Assembly (NCBI GenBank): GCA_037783415.1
Contig: JAZGTN010000001.1
Location: 248,001 to 312,000, forward strand
DNA length: 64,000 bases
Direction: 5' to 3'
Source of the DNA: Leptasterias polaris
Taxonomy: Eukaryota > Echinodermata > Asteroidea > Forcipulatida > Asteriidae
This document shows positions 1 to 9,600 of this stretch, one piece after another. The position numbers were made by a program, and so were the translations under genes. The notes below the pieces were generated by a model. That model was given only the letters and a program-made list of their open reading frames with translations, was not told where the DNA came from and made no database searches. How positions within the stretch are numbered: the first letter of the stretch is position 1; each line of letters opens with the position of its first letter.

Positions 1-622
1 GGGCCAGCAGGCGCCATCTTCATACCGCAAATTACCAGCGAGCGGGGACCATCCGAAGTCGACGCAATAGCGACTTCATTTGAACGAGCTATTTTAAAAC
101 AAATTCAAAGTAAGCACGGTCAAATCAACATGACATCATTTTTGGATTGGCACAAAATTTACACCACTCGAAGGTCAAGTACTAGGGGTCATGTGACCGA
201 ATTCTTGGGGCGGAGAGACATTTCTAGACGGCGCTAGCGGCCAGAGAGTCACCCCTACCCAAAGAAAATGAGAAGTTTTCAAGCAAAATCAAAGTAAGTA
301 CGCTCAAATCAACCTGACATCATTTTTGGATTGGCACAAAATTTACACCACTCGAAGGTCAAGTACTAGGGGTCATGTGACCGAATTCTTGGGGCGGAGA
401 GACATTTCTAGACGGCGCTAGCGGCCAGAGAGTCACCCCTACCCAAAGAAAATGAGAAGTTTTCAAGCAAAATCAAAGTAAGTACGCTCAAATCAACCTG
501 ACATCATTTTTGGATTGGCACAAAATTTACACCACTCGAAGGTCAAGTACTAGGGGTCATGTGACCGAATTCTTAGGGCGGAGAGACATTTCTAGACGGC
601 GCTAGTGGCCAGAGAGTCACCC
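1..622. repeat. Window-edge HOR unit, 5'-truncated
   Basis: Position 1 corresponds to base 184 of a standard unit, inside the 246 bp segment. The remaining 622 bp complete an A-B-C unit (183 + 622 = 805). The last monomer has TTAGGGCGG instead of TTGGGGCGG near 573. Confidence 0.95.
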
Positions 623-1611
623 CTACCCAAAGAAAATGAAAGTTTTAAAAAAGGCCAAGAAATAGTGCCTGCGGAAAACGTTGCGACCCTGAAATAAAGT
701 TAAATCTACGGTTGACAATAACTCCTGATCACAGCATGCCAGAGAGACAAATTTTGTTACCTGATTCTTCCCTGAATACTCCCAAATCCGAAAATCAGAA
801 TGTGAGGGCCAGCAGGCGCCATCTTCATACCGCAAATTACCAGCGAGCGGGGACCATCCGAAGTCGACGCAATAGCGACTTCATTTGAACGAGCTATTTT
901 AAAACAAATTCAAAGTAAGCACGGTCAAATCAACATGACATCATTTTTGGATTGGCACAAAATTTACACCACTCGAAGGTCAAGTACTAGGGGTCATGTG
1001 ACCGAATTCTTGGGGCGGAGAGACATTTCTAGACGGCGCTAGCGGCCAGAGAGTCACCCCTACCCAAAGAAAATGAGAAGTTTTCAAGCAAAATCAAAGT
1101 AAGTACGCTCAAATCAACCTGACATCATTTTTGGATTGGCACAAAATTTACACCACTCGAAGGTCAAGTACTAGGGGTCATGTGACCGAATTCTTGGGGC
1201 GGAGAGACATTTCTAGACGGCGCTAGCGGCCAGAGAGTCACCCCTACCCAAAGAAAATGAGAAGTTTTCAAGCAAAATCAAAGTAAGTACGCTCAAATCA
1301 ACCTGACATCATTTTTGGATTGGCACAAAATTTACACCACTCGAAGGTCAAGTACTAGGGGTCATGTGACCGAATTCTTGGGGCGGAGAGACATTTCTAG
1401 ACGGCGCTAGCGGCCAGAGAGTCACCCCTACCCAAAGAAAATGAGAAGTTTTCAAGCAAAATCAAAGTAAGTACTCTCAAATCAACCTGACATCATTTTT
1501 GGATTGGCACAAAATTTACACCACTCGAAGGTCAAGTACTAGGGGTCATGTGACCGAATTCTTGGGGCGGAGAGACATTTCTAGACGGCGCTAGTGGCCA
1601 GAGAGTCACCC
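623..1611. repeat. HOR unit with four monomers (A-B-B-C), 989 bp
   Basis: One extra 184 bp B monomer relative to the standard unit. The order is read from the end of each monomer: GCTAGCGG for A and the two Bs, GCTAGTGG for the last. The C monomer has a private T in GTACTCTC near 1475. Confidence 0.93.
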
Positions 1612-1631
1612 CTACCCAAAGAAAATGAAAG

Positions 1632-1639
1632 TTTTAAAA
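1632..1639. repeat. TTTTAAAA, left flank of the 246 bp segment
   Basis: First copy of an 8 bp direct repeat; the second is at 1886-1893. The left copy is variable between units: the T/A run is altered in the units at 7432, 21401, 25681, 53606 and 63702. Confidence 0.75.
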
Positions 1640-1885
1640 AAGGCCAAGAAATAGTGCCTGCGGAAAACGTTGCGACCCTGAAATAAAGTTAAATCTACGG
1701 TTGACAATAACTCCTGATCACAGCATGCCAGAGAGACAAATTTTGTTACCTGATTCTTCCCTGAATACTCCCAAATCCGAAAATCAGAATGTGAGGGCCA
1801 GCAGGCGCCATCTTCATACCGCAAATTACCAGCGAGCGGGGACCATCCGAAGTCGACGCAATAGCGACTTCATTTGAACGAGCTA
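1640..1885. repeat. 246 bp insert-like segment inside monomer A
   Basis: Present once per HOR unit and shown here in the reference unit. It begins AAGGCCAAGAAAT and ends GAACGAGCTA, and TTTTAAAA lies directly on each side (1632-1639 and 1886-1893). No terminal inverted repeat is visible, so the family cannot be named. It contains the short hairpin at 1849-1871 and, in all copies, a minus-strand reading frame of about 70 codons that I judge non-coding. It could be an old mobile element with an 8 bp target duplication, or a filler sequence joined at short homology. Confidence 0.7.
1849..1871. other. Short hairpin in the 246 bp segment
   Basis: GAAGTCG (1849-1855) can pair with CGACTTC (1865-1871) across a 9-base loop. 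It recurs in every unit; the unit at 50455 has GCGACATC, which breaks one pair. No function is known. Confidence 0.5.
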
Positions 1886-1893
1886 TTTTAAAA
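1886..1893. repeat. TTTTAAAA, right flank of the 246 bp segment
   Basis: Second copy of the 8 bp direct repeat. I saw no variation in this copy among the units I compared. Confidence 0.75.
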
Positions 1894-2048
1894 CAAATTC
1901 AAAGTAAGCACGGTCAAATCAACATGACATCATTTTTGGATTGGCACAAAATTTACACCACTCGAAGGTCAAGTACTAGGGGTCATGTGACCGAATTCTT
2001 GGGGCGGAGAGACATTTCTAGACGGCGCTAGCGGCCAGAGAGTCACCC

Positions 2049-2232
2049 CTACCCAAAGAAAATGAGAAGTTTTCAAGCAAAATCAAAGTAAGTACGCTCA
2101 AATCAACCTGACATCATTTTTGGATTGGCACAAAATTTACACCACTCGAAGGTCAAGTACTAGGGGTCATGTGACCGAATTCTTGGGGCGGAGAGACATT
2201 TCTAGACGGCGCTAGCGGCCAGAGAGTCACCC
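2049..2232. repeat. Monomer B, 184 bp basic satellite monomer
   Basis: Reference copy of the plain monomer; about 226 monomers of all types occur in the window. Landmarks are an imperfect palindrome GGTCATGTGACC (2165-2176), a GAATTC site (2177-2182), TCTAGACGGCGCTAG (2201-2215) and the 8 bp palindrome CGCTAGCG. Additional copies of this type account for the 4-, 5- and 6-monomer units. Confidence 0.95.
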
Positions 2233-2416
2233 CTACCCAAAGAAAATGAGAAGTTTTCAAGCAAAATCAAAGTAAGTACGCTCAAATCAACCTGACATCA
2301 TTTTTGGATTGGCACAAAATTTACACCACTCGAAGGTCAAGTACTAGGGGTCATGTGACCGAATTCTTGGGGCGGAGAGACATTTCTAGACGGCGCTAGT
2401 GGCCAGAGAGTCACCC
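2233..2416. repeat. Monomer C, 184 bp, GCTAGTGG type
   Basis: Differs from B mainly by C to T in GCTAGCGG, which fits decay of a CpG. It is normally the monomer just before the next insert-bearing A, so it marks the phase of the HOR. The unit at 35156 lacks this marker, its last monomer ending GCTAGCGG. Confidence 0.92.
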
Positions 2417-5400
2417 CTACCCAAAGAAAATGAAAGTTTTAAAAAAGGCCAAGAAATAGTGCCTGCGGAAAACGTTGCGACCCTGAAATAAAGTTAAATC
2501 TACGGTTGACAATAACTCCTGATCACAGCATGCCAGAGAGACAAATTTTGTTACCTGATTCTTCCCTGAATACTCCCAAATCCGAAAATCAGAATGTGAG
2601 GGCCAGCAGGCGCCATCTTCATACCGCAAATTACCAGCGAGCGGGGACCATCCGAAGTCGACGCAATAGCGACTTCATTTGAACGAGCTATTTTAAAACA
2701 AATTCAAAGTAAGCACGGTCAAATCAACATGACATCATTTTTGGATTGGCACAAAATTTACACCACTCGAAGGTCAAGTACTAGGGGTCATGTGACCGAA
2801 TTCTTGGGGCGGAGAGACATTTCTAGACGGCGCTAGCGGCCAGAGAGTCACCCCTACCCAAAGAAAATGAGAAGTTTTCAAGCAAAATCAAAGTAAGTAC
2901 GCTCAAATCAACCTGACATCATTTTTGGATTGGCACAAAATTTACACCACTCGAAGGTCAAGTACTAGGGGTCATGTGACCGAATTCTTGGGGCGGAGAG
3001 ACATTTCTAGACGGCGCTAGCGGCCAGAGAGTCACCCCTACCCAAAGAAAATGAGAAGTTTTCAAGCAAAATCAAAGTAAGTACGCTCAAATCAACCTGA
3101 CATCGTTTTTGGATTGGCACAAAATTTACACCACTCGAAGGTCAAGTACTAGGGGTCATGTGACCGAATTCTTGGGGCGGAGAGACATTTCTAGACGGCG
3201 CTAGTGGCCAGAGAGTCACCCCTACCCAAAGAAAATGAAAGTTTTAAAAAAGGCCAAGAAATAGTGCCTGCGGAAAACGTTGCGACCCTGAAATAAAGTT
3301 AAATCTACGGTTGACAATAACTCCTGATCACAGCATGCCAGAGAGACAAATTTTGTTACCTGATTCTTCCCTGAATACTCCCAAATCCGAAAATCAGAAT
3401 GTGAGGGCCAGCAGGCGCCATCTTCATACCGCAAATTACCAGCGAGCGGGGACCATCCGAAGTCGACGCAATAGCGACTTCATTTGAACGAGCTATTTTA
3501 AAACAAATTCAAAGTAAGCACGGTCAAATCAACATGACATCATTTTTGGATTGGCACAAAATTTACACCACTCGAAGGTCAAGTACTAGGGGTCATGTGA
3601 CCGAATTCTTGGGGCGGAGAGACATTTCTAGACGGCGCTAGCGGCCAGAGAGTCACCCCTACCCAAAGAAAATGAGAAGTTTTCAAGCAAAATCAAAGTA
3701 AGTACGCTCAAATCAACCTGACATCATTTTTGGATTGGCACAAAATTTACACCACTCGAAGGTCAAGTACTAGGGGTCATGTGACCGAATTATTGGGGCG
3801 GAGAGACATTTCTAGACGGCGCTAGCGGCCAGAGAGTCACCCCTACCCAAAGAAAATGAGAAGTTTTCAAGCAAAATCAAAGTAAGTACGCTCAAATCAA
3901 CCTGACATCATTTTTGGATTGGCACAAAATTTACACCACTCGAAGGTCAAGTACTAGGGGTCATGTGACCGAATTCTTGGGGCGGAGAGACATTTCTAGA
4001 CGGCGCTAGTGGCCAGAGAGTCACCCCTACCCAAAGAAAATGAAAGTTTTAAAAAAGGCCAAGAAATAGTGCCTGCGGAAAACGTTGCGACCCTGAAATA
4101 AAGTTAAATCTACGGTTGACAATAACTCCTGATCACAGCATGCCAGAGAGACAAATTTTGTTACCTGATTCTTCCCTGAATACTCCCAAATCCGAAAATC
4201 AGAATGTGAGGGCCAGCAGGCGCCATCTTCATACCGCAAATTACCAGCGAGCGGGGACCATCCGAAGTCGACGCAATAGCGACTTCATTTGAACGAGCTA
4301 TTTTAAAACAAATTCAAAGTAAGCACGGTCAAATCAACATGACATCATTTTTGGATTGGCACAAAATTTACACCACTCGAAGGTCAAGTACTAGGGGTCA
4401 TGTGACCGAATTCTTGGGGCGGAGAGACATTTCTAGACGGCGCTAGCGGCCAGAGAGTCACCCCTACCCAAAGAAAATGAGAAGTTTTCAAGCAAAATCA
4501 AAGTAAGTACGCTCAAATCAACCTGACATCATTTTTGGATTGGCACAAAATTTACACCACTCGAAGGTCAAGTACTAGGGGTCATGTGACCGAATTCTTG
4601 GGGCGGAGAGACATTTCTAGACGGCGCTAGCGGCCAGAGAGTCACCCCTACCCAAAGAAAATGAGAAGTTTTCAAGCAAAATCAAAGTAAGTACGCTCAA
4701 ATCAACCTGACATCATTTTTGGATTGGCACAAAATTTACACCACTCGAAGGTCAAGTACTAGGGGTCATGTGACCGAATTCTTGGGGCGGAGAGACATTT
4801 CTAGACGGCGCTAGTGGCCAGAGAGTCACCCCTACCCAAAGAAAATGAAAGTTTTAAAAAAGGCCAAGAAATAGTGCCTGCGGAAAACGTTGCGACCCTG
4901 AAATAAAGTTAAATCTACGGTTGACAATAACTCCTGATCACAGCATGCCAGAGAGACAAATTTTGTTACCTGATTCTTCCCTGAATACTCCCAAATCCGA
5001 AAATCAGAATGTGAGGGCCAGCAGGCGCCATCTTCATACCGCAAATTACCAGCGAGCGGGGACCATCCGAAGTCGACGCAATAGCGACTTCATTTGAACG
5101 AGCTATTTTAAAACAAATTCAAAGTAAGCACGGTCAAATCAACATGACATCATTTTTGGATTGGCACAAAATTTACACCACTCGAAGGTCAAGTACTAGG
5201 GGTCATGTGACCGAATTCTTGGGGCGGAGAGACATTTCTAGACGGCGCTAGCGGCCAGAGAGTCACCCCTACCCAAAGAAAATGAGAAGTTTTCAAGCAA
5301 AATCAAAGTAAGTACGCTCAAATCAACCTGACATCATTTTTGGATTGGCACAAAATTTACACCACTCGAAGGTCAAGTACTAGGGGTCATGTGACCGAAT

Positions 5401-5636
5401 TCTTGGGGCGGAGAGACATTTCTAGACGGCGCTAGCGGCCAGAGAGTCACCCCTACCCAAAGAAAATGAGAAGTTTTCAAGCAAAATCAAAGTAAGTACG
5501 CTCAAATCAACCTGACATCATTTTTGGATTGGCACAAAATTTACACCACTCGAAGGTCAAGTACTAGGGGTCATGTGACCGAATTCTTGGGGCGGAGAGA
5601 CATTTCTAGACGGCGCTAGTGGCCAGAGAGTCACCC

Positions 5637-6625
5637 CTACCCAAAGAAAATGAAAGTTTTAAAAAAGGCCAAGAAATAGTGCCTGCGGAAAACGTTGCGA
5701 CCCTGAAATAAAGTTAAATCTACGGTTGACAATAACTCCTGATCACAGCATGCCAGAGAGACAAATTTTGTTACCTGATTCTTCCCTGAATACTCCCAAA
5801 TCCGAAAATCAGAATGTGAGGGCCAACAGGCGCCATCTTCATACCGCAAATTACCAGCGAGCGGGGACCATCCGAAGTCGACGCAATAGCGACTTCATTT
5901 GAACGAGCTATTTTAAAACAAATTCAAAGTAAGCACGGTCAAATCAACATGACATCATTTTTGGATTGGCACAAAATTTACACCACTCGAAGGTCAAGTA
6001 CTAGGGGTCATGTGACCGAATTCTTGGGGCGGAGAGACATTTCTAGACGGCGCTAGCGGCCAGAGAGTCACCCCTACCCAAAGAAAATGAGAAGTTTTCA
6101 AGCAAAATCAAAGTAAGTACGCTCAAATCAACCTGACATCATTTTTGGATTGGCACAAAATTTACACCACTCGAAGGTCAAGTACTAGGGGTCATGTGAC
6201 CGAATTCTTGGGGCGGAGAGACATTTCTAGACGGCGCTAGCGGCCAGAGCGTCACCCCTACCCAAAGAAAATGAGAAGTTTTCAAGCAAAATCAAAGTAA
6301 GTACGCTCAAATCAACCTGACATCATTTTTGGATTGGCACAAAATTTACACCACTCGAAGGTCAAGTACTAGGGGTCATGTGACCGAATTCTTGGGGCGG
6401 AGAGACATTTCTAGACGGTGCTAGCGGCCAGAGAGTCACCCCTACCCAAAGAAAATGAGAAGTTTTCAAGCAAAATCAAAGTAAGTACGCTCAAATCAAC
6501 CTGACATCATTTTTGGATTGGCACAAAATTTACACCACTCGAAGGTCAAGTACTAGGGGTCATGTGACCGAATTCTTGGGGCGGAGAGACATTTCTAGAC
6601 GGCGCTAGTGGCCAGAGAGTCACCC
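5637..6625. repeat. HOR unit with four monomers (A-B-B-C), 989 bp
   Basis: Carries one extra B. Private changes are GGCCAACAGG near 5826, AGAGCGTCAC near 6250, and GGTGCTAG near 6419 in the second B. Confidence 0.93.
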
Positions 6626-9600
6626 CTACCCAAAGAAAATGAAAGTTTTAAAAAAGGCCAAGAAATAGTGCCTGCGGAAAACGTTGCGACCCTGAAATAA
6701 AGTTAAATCTACGGTTGACAATAACTCCTGATCACAGCATGCCAGAGAGACAAATTTTGTTACCTGATTCTTTCTCTGAATACTCCCAAATCCGAAAATC
6801 AGAATGTGAGGGCCAGCAGGTGCCATCTTCATACCGCAAATTACCAGCGAGCGGGGACCATCCGAAGTCGACGCAATAGCGACTTCATTTGAACGAGCTA
6901 TTTTAAAACAAATTCAAAGTAAGCACGGTCAAATCAACATGACATCATTTTTGGATTGGCACAAAATTTACACCACTCGAAGGTCAAGTACTAGGGGTCA
7001 TGTGACCGAATTCTTGGGGCGGAGAGACATTTCTAGACGGCGCTAGCGGCCAGAGAGTCACCCCTACCCAAAGAAAATGAGAAGTTTTCAAGCAAAATCA
7101 AAGTAAGTACGCTCAAATCAACCTGACATCATTTTTGGATTGGCACAAAATTTACACCACTCGAAGGTCAAGTACTAGGGGTCATGTGACCGAATTCTTG
7201 GGGCGGAGAGACATTTCTAGACGGCGCTAGCGGCCAGAGAGTCACCCCTACCCAAAGAAAATGAGAAGTTTTCAAGCAAAATCAAAGTAAGTACGCTCAA
7301 ATCAACCTGACATCATTTTTGGATTGGCACAAAATTTACACCACTCGAAGGTCAAGTACTAGGGGTCATGTGATCGAATTCTTGGGGCGGAGAGACATTT
7401 CTAGACGGCGCTAGTGGCCAGAGAGTCACCCCTACCCAAAGAAAATGAAAGTTTTTAAAAAGGCCAAGAAATAGTGCCTGCGGAAAACGTTGCGACCCTG
7501 AAATAAAGTTAAATCTACGGTTGACAATAACTCCTGATCACAGCATGCCAGAGAGACAAATTTTGTTACCTGATTCTTCCCTGAATACTCCCAAATCCGA
7601 AAATCAGAATGTGAGGGCCAGCAGGCGCCATCTTCATACCGCAAATTACCAGCGAGCGGGGACCATCCGAAGTCGACGCAATAGCGACTTCATTTGAACG
7701 AGCTATTTTAAAACAAATTCAAAGTAAGCACGGTCAAATCAACATGACATCATTTTTGGATTGGCACAAAATTTACACCACTCGAAGGTCAAGTACTAGG
7801 GGTCATGTGACCGAATTCTTGGGGCGGAGAGACATTTCTAGACGGCGCTAGCGGCCAGAGAGTCACCCCTACCCAAAGAAAATGAGAAGTTTTCAAGCAA
7901 AATCAAAGTAAGTACGCTCAAATCAACCTGACATCATTTTTGGATTGGCACAAAATTTACACCACTCGAAGGTCAAGTACTAGGGGTCATGTGACCGAAT
8001 TCTTGGGGCGGAGAGACATTTCTAGACGGCGCTAGCGGCCAGAGAGTCACCCCTACCCAAAGAAAATGAGAAGTTTTCAAGCAAAATCAAAGTAAGTACG
8101 CTCAAATCAACCTGACATCATTTTTGGATTGGCACAAAATTTACACCACTCGAAGGTCAAGTACTAGGGGTCATGTGACCGAATTCTTGGGGCGGAGAGA
8201 CATTTCTAGACGGCGCTAGTGGCCAGAGAGTCACCCCTACCCAAAGAAAATGAAAGTTTTAAAAAAGGCCAAGAAATAGTGCCTGCGGAAAACGTTGCGA
8301 CCCTGAAATAAAGTTAAATCTACGGTTGACAATAACTCCTGATCACAGCATGCCAGAGAGACAAATTTTGTTACCTGATTCTTCCCTGAATACTCCCAAA
8401 TCCGAAAATCAGAATGTGAGGGCCAGCAGGCGCCATCTTCATACCGCAAATTACCAGCGAGCGGGGACCATCCGAAGTCGACGCAATAGCGACTTCATTT
8501 GAACGAGCTATTTTAAAACAAATTCAAAGTAAGCACGGTCAAATCAACATGACATCATTTTTGGATTGGCACAAAATTTACACCACTCGAAGGTCAAGTA
8601 CTAGGGGTCATGTGACCGAATTCTTGGGGCGGAGAGACATTTCTAGACGGCGCTAGCGGCCAGAGAGTCACCCCTACCCAAAGAAAATGAGAAGTTTTCA
8701 AGCAAAATCAAAGTAAGTACGCTCAAATCAACCTGACATCATTTTTGGATTGGCACAAAATTTACACCACTCGAAGGTCAAGTACTAGGGGTCATGTGAC
8801 CGAATTCTTGGGGCGGAGAGACATTTCTAGACGGCGCTAGCGGCCAGAGAGTCACCCCTACCCAAAGAAAATGAGAAGTTTTCAAGCAAAATCAAAGTAA
8901 GTACGCTCAAATCAACCTGACATCATTTTTGGATTGGCACAAAATTTACACCACTCGAAGGTCAAGTACTAGGGGTCATGTGACCGAATTCTTGGGGCGG
9001 AGAGACATTTCTAGACGGCGCTAGTGGCCAGAGAGTCACCCCTACCCAAAGAAAATGAAAGTTTTAAAAAAGGCCAATAAATAGTGCCTGCGGAAAACGT
9101 TGCGACCCTGAAATAAAGTTAAATCTACGGTTGACAATAACTCCTGATCACAGCATGCCAGAGAGACAAATTGTGTTACCTGATTCTTCCCTGAATACTC
9201 CCAAATCCGAAAATCAGAATGTGAGGGCCAGCAGGCGCCATCTTCATACCGCAAATTACCAGCGAGCGGGGACCATCCGAAGTCGACGCAATAGCGACTT
9301 CATTTGAACGAGCTATTTTAAAACAAATTCAAAGTAAGCACGGTCAAATCAACATGACATCATTTTTGGATTGGCACAAAATTTACACCACTCGAAGGTC
9401 AAGTACTAGGGGTCATGTGACCGAATTCTTGGGGCGGAGAGACATTTCTAGACGGCGCTAGCGGCCAGAGAGTCACCCCTACCCAAAGAAAATGAGAAGT
9501 TTTCAAGCAAAATCAAAGTAAGTACGCTCAAATCAACCTGACATCATTTTTGGATTGGCACAAAATTTACACCACTCGAAGGTCAAGTACTAGGGGTCAT

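Larger units (their letters stand above)
1612..2048. repeat. Monomer A, split by a 246 bp insert
   Basis: Removing one TTTTAAAA and the 246 bp after it leaves 183 bp that align to monomer B with one missing base (ATGAAAG versus ATGAGAAG) and three mismatches at the junction. This shows A is a 184 bp monomer carrying an insertion rather than an unrelated 437 bp block. One copy occurs in every unit of the window. Confidence 0.9.
1612..2416. repeat. Reference 805 bp HOR unit (A-B-C)
   Basis: Phase is set arbitrarily at CTACCCAAAG. The unit is monomer A with its insert (1612-2048, 437 bp), monomer B (2049-2232) and monomer C (2233-2416). A differs from B and C by a few bases just after the insert (GTAAGCACGG versus GTAAGTACGC; AACATGAC versus AACCTGAC). 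B and C differ mainly by one base, GCTAGCGG versus GCTAGTGG. Such low divergence between monomers of one HOR points to a young HOR. No reading frame here looks coding. Confidence 0.95.
1612..5636. repeat. Run of five standard 805 bp HOR units
   Basis: Units start at 1612, 2417, 3222, 4027 and 4832 and are almost identical. Private changes are few: CATCG for CATCA near 3105 and loss of the GAATTC site at 3792. This run serves as the local consensus. Confidence 0.96.

Noticed and set aside
573..578. TTAGGG word suggesting telomeric repeat
   Set aside because: A single occurrence created by one G to A change in TTGGGGCGG.
1680..1690. AATAAA polyadenylation-like signal, and TATTTTAA as a TATA-like word, in each insert
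   Set aside because: Short AT-rich words in AT-rich DNA, without a supported transcript.
2090..2100. Splice-donor-like AAAGTAAGTAC in each B and C monomer
   Set aside because: Good donor consensus, but no convincing branch site, acceptor or exon accompanies it.
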